A DNA stretch of 64,000 nt, taken from positions 62,001 through 126,000 of the forward strand of contig CACWVT010000003.1 in NCBI GenBank assembly GCA_902764345.1, written 5' to 3'. Positions 36,683 through 46,054 of this stretch are shown in pieces (position 1 is the stretch's first letter; the number at the start of each line of letters is the position of its first letter). The notes below the pieces were generated by a model that made no database searches, had not been told where the DNA came from, and was given only the letters and a program-made list of their open reading frames with translations. This DNA is from an uncultured Ruminobacter sp. (GTDB taxonomy: Bacteria > Pseudomonadota > Gammaproteobacteria > Enterobacterales > Succinivibrionaceae). The translations under genes were made by a program, and so were the position numbers.

Positions 36683-37711
36683 TTATTTGTTGCTGCCACC
36701 ATTGCCGAAAACGAGGTCATAAATAGTCTGTGACTTCTTTGGCAGGGTATGCAGAGCCTTAATACGACGAACTGTCTTTGACTTGCCGCGAATCATGATA
36801 CTTTCAGTCTTGGCAATATTACCGTCAAGGGTAACCCCGTCAAGCAAATCACCCTTGGTAATACCGGTAATTGAAACAATAATGCTGTCAGTTCTTACCA
36901 TGTCTTCAAGCTTAAGAACTGTTAACGGTTCTATACCCATGGTCTTGCATCTTGCAATCTCATTCTCACCGTAAGCTCTGTTTTCAGGAGTATCACCCTT
37001 AGCAATATGACGAGGAATAAGCCTTCCCTGCATGTCGCCCTCAAGAGAACGTGCTACTGCCGCACTGATTACGCCTTCGGGAGCGCCACCGATACAGTAC
37101 AGAAAATCAATGTCACTGTCAGGCATGCATGTTAATACTGATGCAGCAACGTCACCATCAGGAATTGCATAAACTCTCAGACCTAACTCATGCATAGTCT
37201 TTATTGCCTTTTCGTGTCTTGGCTTAGCAAGAGTAACGCAGGTTAAATCACTGTATTTTTTACCAACGGCACGTGCAATTCTGTAAATATTCTCTTCAAG
37301 AGAAACATTTAAATCAATTACCCCTTTGGCATCAGAACCTACTATCAGCTTCTCCATATACATGTCAGGAGCCTTGAGGAATCCGCCTTTGTCTGCAGCA
37401 GCAAGAACAGCTACGGCGTTATTCTGTCCCATTGCGGTCATTCTGGTTCCGTCAATAGGATCCACTGCTATATCAACTTCCGTGGAACCGTTACCTACAT
37501 GTTCACCGATATAAAGCATTGGAGCTTCATCAATTTCCCCCTCACCAATGACGATTTCGCCATCGATATCAAGATCATTTAACATGTAACGCATTGCCTT
37601 TACGGCTGCATCGTCTGCAGAGGCCTTATCTCCGCGACCCAACCAATGATAACCGGCTAATGCGGCAGCTTCAGTAACACGACAAAATTCAAGGGATAAT
37701 TCACGTTTCAT
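36683..37711 (-). CDS. glpX: Fructose-1,6-bisphosphatase class II
   Basis: 342 residues. G-E-G-E-I-D-E-A-P-M and D-P-I-D-G-T-R form the metal-binding site of the GlpX family. It hydrolyses fructose-1,6-bisphosphate to fructose-6-phosphate in gluconeogenesis. It stands alone, not in a glpFKX operon, and converges with panM. Confidence 0.95.
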   Translation of the reverse strand: MKRELSLEFCRVTEAAALAGYHWLGRGDKASADDAAVKAMRYMLNDLDIDGEIVIGEGEIDEAPMLYIGEHVGNGSTEVDIAVDPIDGTRMTAMGQNNAVAVLAAADKGGFLKAPDMYMEKLIVGSDAKGVIDLNVSLEENIYRIARAVGKKYSDLTCVTLAKPRHEKAIKTMHELGLRVYAIPDGDVAASVLTCMPDSDIDFLYCIGGAPEGVISAAVARSLEGDMQGRLIPRHIAKGDTPENRAYGENEIARCKTMGIEPLTVLKLEDMVRTDSIIVSITGITKGDLLDGVTLDGNIAKTESIMIRGKSKTVRRIKALHTLPKKSQTIYDLVFGNGGSNK

Positions 37712-37781
37712 AATAAATCCTGACTCGTTGATAAAATGTTAGGCAAATTTTACCACTTATTGCCTCAATAACAATAATTTT

Positions 37782-39128
37782 TTATACGCCTGCCACTTTG
37801 ATGTTTTCAATCAGAACCGAGCCCAAATCAGCCACATTTCTGGAGTCCCCATCATCTGCAATAGCCACGATTCCGTTGAACAGATCCTTAAAATTACCGG
37901 CAATTGTAAATTCAGCTATAGGATACTGAATTACACCATTCTCCACATAAAAACCACTGGCACCGATGGAAAGCTCGCCGTTTATGAGTTTAATACCGCT
38001 ACCCATGGTATCATGAACAATAATGCCGCGATCCATCTGTCTTATAAGATCGTTCTTTGAACAGAGAGTCCCTCTCTCATCCACAACAAAGGTATTACTT
38101 ACTCCTCGGTTATGGGCATTATTTGCCATCTTAAGCTTGTTGGCGAAGTAGTTATTCAGGAAATAGTTCTGAACACAGCCGTGTTTAATGATTGGCATCG
38201 GACTGGTTCTGACTCCGTCGCCGTCCATATAGCATGAACTCATCTTTCCGACGATATGAGGATTTTCGTCAATGGAAATCCACTCAGGAAGAACCTTTTT
38301 ATTGAGACTGTCTGTTAAAAAGCCAGTCTTATAGTACTGCGTATGACCGTCAAGTGCAGAAAAAAGCACATTCAGTAGAAGAGAGGATTTGTTCACGTCA
38401 AAAATAACCGGATAGTCACCGGTCTTAATCTTTTGCGGACAAAGCTGCGAAACGCCTTCATCAATAGCTTCCTTGACCAGCAGTTCATCATTCCAGAGTT
38501 TGTCGTGACGGGAATCATATGTATATGAACCGCCATACTGACGGTCATCATCCTTACCGCACATCAAAACCAGGTTACGTGAATACGAGGTATCCGCACT
38601 GCTGACGACCAATCCCTGAGTAGTTGCCATGGCGCTGATGTACAGACTGCTGTTTTCCTTGGCACTTACCACGGATATTACCCTTTCATCAGCGGCCATT
38701 GTCTTCAGTTCGAGATTCTTACATCTCTCAAACATGTCATTTGGTTCAATATCGAGAGGATGAAATGTATCAAAGTCCATTTTTTCAAAGGCAAGATACT
38801 GTTTCTCAGGCAACCTGGCGTCAGGATCAGGGTCTGTGTGCTTTGCAATGCTCAATGCGGCTCTGATACTTTCGTCTATTGCCTTTCTTGATAAATCACT
38901 GGTGCCGACAGTCCCTTTACGATCATCCTTATATACGGTTATTGCGAGTGAACGGCCGTTTGTAAATGAAATATTTTCCATTTCCGTATTACGGGAGGAG
39001 ACGGAAAGTCCTGTGGCCTTATTTATTTTTGCACGAGCCTCATTAGCCCCCAATTCCTGAGCCTTTTCCACCGTATACTGAACCAAATCTTCCATTTTAT
39101 TCAGTTCAAGTTCAATATCGTCATCCAT
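37782..39128 (-). CDS. pmbA: Metalloprotease subunit PmbA (TldE)
   Basis: 448 residues of the TldD/PmbA family. With TldD it forms a heterodimeric protease acting on unfolded peptides; PmbA itself lacks the zinc HExxxH motif, and none is seen here. Conserved R-N-x-E-M-E-N-I-S-F ... G-R-S-L-A-I-T-V-Y at the N-terminus. It is divergent from darP, an arrangement also known in E. coli (pmbA | yjgA). Confidence 0.95.
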   Translation of the reverse strand: MDDDIELELNKMEDLVQYTVEKAQELGANEARAKINKATGLSVSSRNTEMENISFTNGRSLAITVYKDDRKGTVGTSDLSRKAIDESIRAALSIAKHTDPDPDARLPEKQYLAFEKMDFDTFHPLDIEPNDMFERCKNLELKTMAADERVISVVSAKENSSLYISAMATTQGLVVSSADTSYSRNLVLMCGKDDDRQYGGSYTYDSRHDKLWNDELLVKEAIDEGVSQLCPQKIKTGDYPVIFDVNKSSLLLNVLFSALDGHTQYYKTGFLTDSLNKKVLPEWISIDENPHIVGKMSSCYMDGDGVRTSPMPIIKHGCVQNYFLNNYFANKLKMANNAHNRGVSNTFVVDERGTLCSKNDLIRQMDRGIIVHDTMGSGIKLINGELSIGASGFYVENGVIQYPIAEFTIAGNFKDLFNGIVAIADDGDSRNVADLGSVLIENIKVAGV

Positions 39129-39195
39129 ATCAATAATTCCAAATAGTCACTAATGATGCTAGAATACACTAAATTTATTTGAGGATCTCTAAATT

Positions 39196-39759
39196 ATGCC
39201 TAAGTATACTGATTTTTTTCATAAAAATGATATACCGGACGATGACGGTTGGGTATCAAAAAGTTCAGAGAAGCGTCATGCCCGGCATTTGAGAGAAATC
39301 GGCATTGCCATTCTGGAGCTTGCAGACTCTGAATTTGACCGCATTCCTTTCGGTATTAATGACTCTCTCAGGGAAGCAATGCTCGTCGCCAGAAAACTGA
39401 AACCAAGATCGGAAGAGCTGCGCAGACAGATTCTGCACGTGGAATCACTCATGCGCGTGGCTTCAGAAGAAGACGTCCAACTTTTTGAAAACATGCTTAA
39501 AGCCATTAAAGGTGCAAAGGTTTCCGAAAATGCACAATTTCACCGTCTTGAAAATCTCAGAGACGAACTTATAGCCTCAGGCATGGAAAGAATTAACAGT
39601 CTGACAGCGGAAAATCCGTCCATTGACAGACAGAAACTCAGATCACTGGTTTCCAGGGCGCAGAAAGAAGCCGAAAAGGAAAACAATGATCGCCGCTACT
39701 ACAAAGAACTTTTTCAGTTTCTTAAAGCAAATATTTCACAGGAGAAATCAGATGAATAA
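39196..39759 (+). CDS. darP: DarP (YjgA), ribosome biogenesis factor
   Basis: 187 residues of the DUF615 family: W-V-S-K-S-x-x-K-R, many Arg/Lys and Glu-rich helices. DarP helps late 50S subunit maturation in E. coli. The ending overlaps the start of the periplasmic rhodanese gene by 8 bases. Confidence 0.92.
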   Translation: MPKYTDFFHKNDIPDDDGWVSKSSEKRHARHLREIGIAILELADSEFDRIPFGINDSLREAMLVARKLKPRSEELRRQILHVESLMRVASEEDVQLFENMLKAIKGAKVSENAQFHRLENLRDELIASGMERINSLTAENPSIDRQKLRSLVSRAQKEAEKENNDRRYYKELFQFLKANISQEKSDE

Positions 39760-40090
39760 AATCACAGCCTTTTTATCCGCCTGTGCCGCGTCTCTCTTAT
39801 ATTTTTCCGCAACCGCACTTGCGGACGACTTCGTCATAGATGTAAGAACTCAGGATGAGTACGCATCAGGCCATGTTGAAAACAGCCTTAACATTCCTTT
39901 TAATGAGGTTGTTGAAGGTGTTTCCGCCAACGACATCAAAAAAGATGACACAATTTACGTTTACTGTCTTTCAGGTAAGAGAGCAGGAAAAGCTAAGAAT
40001 TCTCTTAACAACGCAGGATACACCAACGTAATTAACCTTGGCGGTTACGAAGATGCCATGGTCTACTTCAAGAACAATCCTCTCAAGTAG
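39752..40090 (+). CDS. Periplasmic rhodanese (PspE-like)
   Basis: 112 residues from the ATG at 39752 (AGGAGA 7 bases upstream). Signal peptide (cut near T-A-L-A24), then one rhodanese domain: V-R-T-x-D-E-Y, G-H-V, and active loop Y-C72-L-S-G-K-R. The Cys loop is intact, unlike in the yibN product. It could transfer sulfur from thiosulfate in the periplasm. It overlaps darP and so is translated with it. Confidence 0.88.
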   Translation: MNKITAFLSACAASLLYFSATALADDFVIDVRTQDEYASGHVENSLNIPFNEVVEGVSANDIKKDDTIYVYCLSGKRAGKAKNSLNNAGYTNVINLGGYEDAMVYFKNNPLK

Positions 40091-40113
40091 TTATGTAGCT
40101 GTCTCTTAAAACC

Positions 40114-40147
40114 AAAAAGACCACCATAACAGTATGGTGGTCTTTTT
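40114..40147. terminator. Bidirectional terminator between the rhodanese gene and tldD
   Basis: A perfect 15-bp stem (40114-40128 with 40133-40147) with a 4-base loop, A5 on one side and T5 on the other. Confidence 0.9.
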
Positions 40148-40176
40148 ACTTATGACCGGAGGTTTCGGAAATAAAA

Positions 40177-41691
40177 CTATCTGGTACCTCCGACGGTTAC
40201 GCTGTCTATTCTTAATGTCGGCTGGCCAAGTCCCACTCTGATGGATTGTCCCTGTTTACCGCATGAACCTGTTCCCTTATCAAACTCCAGGTTATTACCG
40301 ATCATGGAAATATTCTTCATAACTCCAATGGCATTACCAATAAGGGTGGCATCCTTTACAGGATATTTGATTTCACCGTTTTTTACGCGATAGGCTTCCG
40401 TTGAAGTAAACGTAAATTTACCGGCCACCGTATCCACCTGACCGCCGCTGAAATCGATGGCATATATGCCGTCGTCAAGACTTCTGATAATATCTTCAGG
40501 AGAATCATCTCCCGGCAGAAGATACGTATTAGTCATTCTTGGTATAGGTTTACAGTAATAGTCGGCACGACGACCGTTACCGGTAGATTCCTTTCCCATA
40601 AGTCTGGCATTAAGCTTATCGTACATGAAACTTTTCAGAACGCCGTTCTCGATCAATACATTTCTCTTACTTGGAACACCTTCACTGTCCACATTGAAGG
40701 TTCCGGTTCCGTCATGAACAGTTCCGTCATCAACAATTGTGCACAGTTTAGAGGCCACCTCATCGCCCATCTTATCGTGGAAAATAGACTGCCCCTTTCG
40801 GCACGAATCAGCTTCCAAACCATGACCAATGGCTTCATGAATCAGTACTGCAGGCCAGCCGGAGGCCAGCACTACAGGCATAGTACCCGCCTTAATCGGT
40901 ACTGCCTTGAGGTTCAGCAGAGCCTGTCTTACTGCATCTCTCGCAATGGCAAGATATCTTGGCTCCATGTCAACTGAAGATACCGAAGATACTCCTCTGA
41001 CGTAATCCGCAGGCAGAACTGGTACTTCCTGAAAGAAAAAGGACAAATCATAAATCTTTCCGGAAGCACTGTGGCCGCTTTCCGATACTCCGTTTTCCTC
41101 AACAATCACTGAGCAGTTCAGACTTACCTGCGGCGTAATTTCAGCTGCCGTAACACCTTCAGTGGTGAACAGAATACTGCTTTCATTGGAAGAACTGAGC
41201 CCAACCTTAACTTCTCTTACTCTGGGATCAAGAGATCTTGCAAATCTGTCCATATCACTCAGCATCTGAACCTTCTGTTCCCTTCCGATGCTGTTTATCG
41301 GATCATAGTCACCGGTATTGTAAATCCTGTATGAAGGGCTCAGATTAAGTCTGATATCTGAATTTCCGCCTTTATTTGAAAGAGTTCTTGCAGCCCTTAT
41401 CGCCTGATGAAGGCTGTGATTATTAATTTCATCTGAATGGGCCAGTGCTGTTTTTTCACCTAAAACACCTCTAACCCCAAAGCCCTGATCTATGCCGAAA
41501 GAACCTGATTTAATTTTCTGCTCGCTTAATCTCCAGCTCTCAGAAACGGAACTCATAAAGAATATGTCACCGAAATCAACTCCGGATGAATTAAGCTTGT
41601 TAACCATACTTTCAACGTAATCTACGCTCATGCCGTTTTCTGACAGCAGTTTTTCCGTAGTAATCTTTACTAAATCGCTGGCTGTATTCAT
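40177..41691 (-). CDS. tldD: Metalloprotease subunit TldD
   Basis: 504 residues. Zinc motif H-E-A-I-G-H-G-L-E-A-D; N-terminal N-x-S-G-V-D-F-G-D-I-F and I-D-Q-G-F-G-V-R-G as in E. coli TldD. Partner of PmbA (coded at 37782-39128). Its start overlaps the nitrilase stop (ATGA). Confidence 0.95.
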   Translation of the reverse strand: MNTASDLVKITTEKLLSENGMSVDYVESMVNKLNSSGVDFGDIFFMSSVSESWRLSEQKIKSGSFGIDQGFGVRGVLGEKTALAHSDEINNHSLHQAIRAARTLSNKGGNSDIRLNLSPSYRIYNTGDYDPINSIGREQKVQMLSDMDRFARSLDPRVREVKVGLSSSNESSILFTTEGVTAAEITPQVSLNCSVIVEENGVSESGHSASGKIYDLSFFFQEVPVLPADYVRGVSSVSSVDMEPRYLAIARDAVRQALLNLKAVPIKAGTMPVVLASGWPAVLIHEAIGHGLEADSCRKGQSIFHDKMGDEVASKLCTIVDDGTVHDGTGTFNVDSEGVPSKRNVLIENGVLKSFMYDKLNARLMGKESTGNGRRADYYCKPIPRMTNTYLLPGDDSPEDIIRSLDDGIYAIDFSGGQVDTVAGKFTFTSTEAYRVKNGEIKYPVKDATLIGNAIGVMKNISMIGNNLEFDKGTGSCGKQGQSIRVGLGQPTLRIDSVTVGGTR

Positions 41692-42512
41692 TTTAACTCC
41701 ACATATTCTTCGTTTTTCGCTGTCAACGGCATACCACTTCTAATCTTTTCTTTCAATTCTAAATCAATTTTATGTTCAATCACCTGAAAATCATTTTTTT
41801 CTAATGTTTCCGTCACTACTTTTCCGTCAGGATCGACAATAAGAGAATGACCATAGCACTCATAACCGTCAGGTGAACTGCCGTTAAGCCCTGCACCGAC
41901 GACGTAAACCTGATTTTCAACAGCCCTGGCTCTCAACAGTACATGCCAGTGCTTTTGACCGGTCTTCTCAGTGAATGCTGCTGGAACAACAATAACATCG
42001 GCTCCCTTAGCTCTTAGTTCGGAAAAGACATTCGGAAAACGAAGATCAAAACAGATGGCGAGTCCAACTCTGACCCCCTCCATATTGAATACGGCGGTTT
42101 CAAGTCCATGACTGTAAAACTGCCCTTCATCGTAGGAACAGCCGTTAACAACTGCTCTGAAAAGATGTATTTTACGGTATTTGGCAATCAAATTCCCCGT
42201 AGGATCAAATACCGTGGTAGTTATATAGCGTTTACCGTCATCAGGTTCCGGCAAAGTCCCGGCAACAAGATATACCCCATGCCTGCGTGCCAGACAGGCA
42301 AGCGCATTAACTGCCTTCTGCCACTGACCGGCAAGAACTTCATAATCAGCATCATTCCTACTGCAGCATACGAAGTTTTCCGGAAGAACAGCCAGAGTAG
42401 CTCCGGAAAATGAAGTCAGACTTCCAAGACATCTGTCCACCTGAATAACCGCATCGTCCAGATTTCTTTTGGATGCAGGTAACTCAACAACGGCAATTCT
42501 ATAATCGTTCAT
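41688..42512 (-). CDS. Nitrilase-family amidohydrolase (Nit-like)
   Basis: 274 residues. Triad Glu45 (L-P-E-N-F), Lys114 (Y-R-K-I-H-L-F) and Cys154 (A-I-C-F-D-L-R-F-P). The family includes deaminated-glutathione amidase and omega-amidase; which one is not clear. It lies between rng and tldD as in Vibrio. The large membrane protein gene yhdP, usually there too, is missing. Confidence 0.9.
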   Translation of the reverse strand: MNDYRIAVVELPASKRNLDDAVIQVDRCLGSLTSFSGATLAVLPENFVCCSRNDADYEVLAGQWQKAVNALACLARRHGVYLVAGTLPEPDDGKRYITTTVFDPTGNLIAKYRKIHLFRAVVNGCSYDEGQFYSHGLETAVFNMEGVRVGLAICFDLRFPNVFSELRAKGADVIVVPAAFTEKTGQKHWHVLLRARAVENQVYVVGAGLNGSSPDGYECYGHSLIVDPDGKVVTETLEKNDFQVIEHKIDLELKEKIRSGMPLTAKNEEYVELK

Positions 42513-43981
42513 TACGCCATAACCACGTCATACTTTTCACGACGATACATGTGCTCAGCCCTGACTTCAACGGTTTTGCCCATAAATACCTCAAGTTCGG
42601 CAAGAGCATGCTGTTCATCAAGCTGCAGGGCTTCAGCTACATCGGTAGATGCATAGACAATAAACTTTTCTGCCTTATATGCATGATTTACCCTGAGTAT
42701 GTCTCTTAATATCTCATAACACACAGATGAGACACTCTTCACTGCTCCTCTGCCACGACACTCCGGACATTCACAACAGAGCAGATGTCCCAAACTTTCT
42801 CTTGTACGCTTTCTGGTCATTTCAACAAGCCCAAGTTCAGAAAAATCGGACACTGTAGTTTTAGCACGATCCTTGGCAAGTTCGGTAAGAAGCGCCTGCA
42901 TAACACGCTCACGGTGGGTTGCATCCGCCATGTCTATAAAATCAATGATAATTATGCCGCCGAGATTCCTCAGTCTCAATTGTCTTGCAATTGCTGCCGC
43001 AGCTTCCACATTTGTATTGAAAATGGTGTCTTCAAGATTTCTGTGACCGACAAAGGCTCCGGTGTTTACGTCAATTGTTGTCATGGCTTCGGTCTGATCA
43101 ATTACCAGTGACCCGCCGCTCTTTAACTGAACCCTTCTGTCAAGTGCACGCTGAATCTCATTTTCAACATCATATAAATCGAACAGAGGAGTATCACCGG
43201 AATAATGTTCTATCTTACCCACCATTTCGGGAACAAATTCATTACTGTACTTAACCAGTTCCTTAAAGGCCAGTCTGGAATCAACCCTGATTTTATCAAT
43301 ATCATTCCCGACAAAATCACGCAAAAGTCTGAAGGCTATTGATAAATCCTCATGCAGAATTGTTCCTGCCTTGGCTTCTTTATAGCTCTTCTTAATGTTG
43401 AGCCACATTCTCTTAAGAAGCTGGGCATCCTGTTCAATTTCCTTCTCAGAAATACCTTCTGCGGCAGTACGTACAATAAAGCCGCCAACATCCTTATCCA
43501 CAAATTTTGACACGATGGACTTAAGGCGATTTCTCTCATCGTCGCTTTCAATCTTCTGAGATACTCCGACATGAGCACTGTCAGGCATGAACACCAGATA
43601 TCTCGAAGGCAGTGTAATATCCGTGGTAAGTCTAGCCCCTTTTGTACTTATGGGATCCTTCACCACCTGAACAAGAATATCTTGTCCCTGTCTAACCAGT
43701 GTTGATATGTCACAGGCCTTAAAATGCTCCTTTTCATGCGGATTAACGCATTCTGTATGAGGAACAATGTCTGAGGCATGCAGAAACGCAGCCTTTTCAT
43801 GACCTATCTCAACAAAAGCCGCCTGCATTCCCGGTAATACACGGCTTACCTTCCCGCGGTAAACATTACCTACCATGCTTGAATTTGAAGAACGTTCAAT
43901 ATAAATCTCAGATAGGATACCGGAAACAACCAAGGCCACGCGGGTCTCAGAAGGAGTAACGTTCACCAATAACTCATTCAT
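42512..43981 (-). CDS. rng: Ribonuclease G
   Basis: 489 residues from the ATG at 43981, as long as E. coli RNase G; a GTG at 43990 is less likely since AGGTGA lies about 6 bases before the ATG. S1 domain (about 37-130), the nuclease core with D-x-N-T-G and D-F-I-D-M, and the zinc-link C-x-x-C near 415. It matures the 16S rRNA 5' end and degrades some mRNAs. Confidence 0.95.
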   Translation of the reverse strand: MNELLVNVTPSETRVALVVSGILSEIYIERSSNSSMVGNVYRGKVSRVLPGMQAAFVEIGHEKAAFLHASDIVPHTECVNPHEKEHFKACDISTLVRQGQDILVQVVKDPISTKGARLTTDITLPSRYLVFMPDSAHVGVSQKIESDDERNRLKSIVSKFVDKDVGGFIVRTAAEGISEKEIEQDAQLLKRMWLNIKKSYKEAKAGTILHEDLSIAFRLLRDFVGNDIDKIRVDSRLAFKELVKYSNEFVPEMVGKIEHYSGDTPLFDLYDVENEIQRALDRRVQLKSGGSLVIDQTEAMTTIDVNTGAFVGHRNLEDTIFNTNVEAAAAIARQLRLRNLGGIIIIDFIDMADATHRERVMQALLTELAKDRAKTTVSDFSELGLVEMTRKRTRESLGHLLCCECPECRGRGAVKSVSSVCYEILRDILRVNHAYKAEKFIVYASTDVAEALQLDEQHALAELEVFMGKTVEVRAEHMYRREKYDVVMA

Positions 43982-43993
43982 CAATGTCACCTG

Positions 43994-44560
43994 CTATAAA
44001 AAACTGTTCAGAATTTCCCTGAGTTCTGCCTGAGGCAAACCAATTATTGAACTTACACTACCCGAAACACGTTTGATAAAACTGCCGCCAATCCCTTGAA
44101 TTGCATATCCACCCGCCTTATCTAAAGGTTCACCGGTAGCCCAATATTCTTCAATATCACGCTCTGACATTGGGGCAAACGTAACATCGGATCTGATAAA
44201 ATCATTTACCTTTCTGTTCTTATCGACCACGCTGAGGCCCGTATAAACCTGATGGGTATTTCCGCTCAATCGGAGCATAAAGAATCGGAATTCTTCATAA
44301 TCCGAAGGTTTTCCGAATATGTCATTTCCAAGTGCCACGATTGTGTCAACACCAATCACGACAGAATCAGGATTACCGGTTAAAATTTTTTCTGCCTTTA
44401 ATAAAGAAAGTCTCTTAACATAGTCAGAAGGAGTTTCTTCCAGTGACAGCCTGGATTCGTCAATATCGGCAGGCATTACGGAAAATGAATACCCCATATT
44501 TTTCAGTAACTCACTTCGTCTTGGCGATGCGGAAGCCAGAATTATTTTACGATTACTCAT
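43994..44560 (-). CDS. maf: Maf-family nucleoside triphosphate pyrophosphatase
   Basis: 188 residues. S-A-S-P-R-R-S-E-L-L at residues 10-19 and G-V-D-T-I-V near 70. Of the two Maf classes it fits the YhdE type (dTTP/UTP pyrophosphatase) by its place after mreD and before rng. It overlaps the end of mreD by 8 bases. Confidence 0.92.
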   Translation of the reverse strand: MSNRKIILASASPRRSELLKNMGYSFSVMPADIDESRLSLEETPSDYVKRLSLLKAEKILTGNPDSVVIGVDTIVALGNDIFGKPSDYEEFRFFMLRLSGNTHQVYTGLSVVDKNRKVNDFIRSDVTFAPMSERDIEEYWATGEPLDKAGGYAIQGIGGSFIKRVSGSVSSIIGLPQAELREILNSFL

Positions 44561-45053
44561 CTTCTATTTTCGGACTAATCAGATGATAAAGCGACATCAG
44601 GAAAACGTAAATGAACGGCCAGCATACAGCCCCTGAGAGAGCAGACCAGAATATGTTATAGTCCACGGTAACCACACCAAACAGATGTTCACCCCAGAAC
44701 AGCACAAACTGGCCGACAAAGATAACCGTTCCAACGACAATGGACAGTTCGGGCAGAGAATAATACTTGATGGATTCGAACTGCGTACAGATCATCCATA
44801 CCATGAATGAAAAAGCCAGGGCATGAATTCCCAAAGTGGTTCCGAGCAGAAAATCCATACACAGACCTGTTATCCATCCCGTCATCACATTCACTCTTGA
44901 AGGAATGGCAACAACCCAGACAAGAACCACCAGACAGGCATAATTTGGCAGATAATCACCTATGCTCGCAGGTAATTTCATGATCGATAGAACCAGTGCG
45001 ACAAAAATGGACATCCATATAAGCAAAAAAGAACCTGTACTCTTAATGGTCAT
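44553..45053 (-). CDS. mreD: Rod-shape protein MreD
   Basis: 166 residues with five or so membrane helices and the W-x-x-G-x-x-x-D-x-L-x-G-x-x-L-G motif of MreD. It links MreB/MreC with the wall-building enzymes. It overlaps the end of mreC by 11 bases. Confidence 0.92.
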   Translation of the reverse strand: MTIKSTGSFLLIWMSIFVALVLSIMKLPASIGDYLPNYACLVVLVWVVAIPSRVNVMTGWITGLCMDFLLGTTLGIHALAFSFMVWMICTQFESIKYYSLPELSIVVGTVIFVGQFVLFWGEHLFGVVTVDYNIFWSALSGAVCWPFIYVFLMSLYHLISPKIEDE

Positions 45054-46032
45054 GATTGTCTCCTACGGATTCCTTATTATTCCCGGAACCGCCGGTTACC
45101 AGAGATTTATCATTCTGAGTCGGAATTGACTTCTGAATCGTCTTCTCCTTCACACTCTGCTGTACATCAGCCGAATTCTCGGAAACAGCCCTTATTTCTT
45201 CAATGGTTTCCTGATCCGAATCGGGGAGCCACAGGAGAAGCATGTATTTAAGACGATCAAGTGTTGCAAGAGGCTGCGCCTTAATTTCAGCAAACTGCAG
45301 ACCTTCTCTTCTGTCAAAATTAGTTACCCTTGCAACAGGATAACCTGAAGGGAATATGCCTCCGAGACCGGAACTAATTAACAGATCACCCACCTGTATA
45401 TCAACGTTTCTCGGCATGTTAACTATACTCAGTTCATTGACAATGCCCGTTCCTGTAGCAATGGCTCTAATTCCGTTACGCATAACGACAACAGGAATGG
45501 AGTGATTCTGATCTGAAATGAGCAGTACCCTGCTGGTTGAATTGGCAACACTTATAATCTGACCGACAATGCCCTGTTCGTTAATTACAGGTTGTCCCTC
45601 ATAGACCCCGTCCTTAGCACCGCGGTTTATCATTACGGTAAGGGAAAAAGGATTGGTATCAACTCTCATAACTTCAGCTCCCATTCGCCTGAACGACTCC
45701 TTTATCGGAGAATTATTCAGTCTTCTGAGAACTTCGTTATCGTGGATGACGCTGTCGTATCTAAGCAGCTCTACCCTTATTTCGGAGAGCTGATACTTAA
45801 GCAGACGATTTTCGTCTGCTATTTCCTGATATGAGCGAAATCTTTCATTTGCGTCATTAGCTAATGAAACGGGAGCATCAGCGATATAATAGACCGGTGT
45901 AAGATAGCTTTCGATGTGGTATCTAAGATCTTTAAAAAGCTCGAAATGGCTGTCTAACAGTATCAACACCAGTGAAAGCATGCCAACCAAAGCAAAACGT
46001 ATATTGGCTGACATACCTGATCTGTTCTGCAT
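45043..46032 (-). CDS. mreC: Rod-shape protein MreC
   Basis: 329 residues. A short cytoplasmic tail, one membrane helix (about 11-27), coiled coil (about 60-95) and two beta-barrel lobes (about 110-265). A charged, Ser/Gln-rich tail of about 55 residues ends the protein. 22 bp separate it from mreB. Confidence 0.93.
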   Translation of the reverse strand: MQNRSGMSANIRFALVGMLSLVLILLDSHFELFKDLRYHIESYLTPVYYIADAPVSLANDANERFRSYQEIADENRLLKYQLSEIRVELLRYDSVIHDNEVLRRLNNSPIKESFRRMGAEVMRVDTNPFSLTVMINRGAKDGVYEGQPVINEQGIVGQIISVANSTSRVLLISDQNHSIPVVVMRNGIRAIATGTGIVNELSIVNMPRNVDIQVGDLLISSGLGGIFPSGYPVARVTNFDRREGLQFAEIKAQPLATLDRLKYMLLLWLPDSDQETIEEIRAVSENSADVQQSVKEKTIQKSIPTQNDKSLVTGGSGNNKESVGDNHDH

Positions 46033-46054
46033 AACGCTCGTCCGTTAGAGAAAA

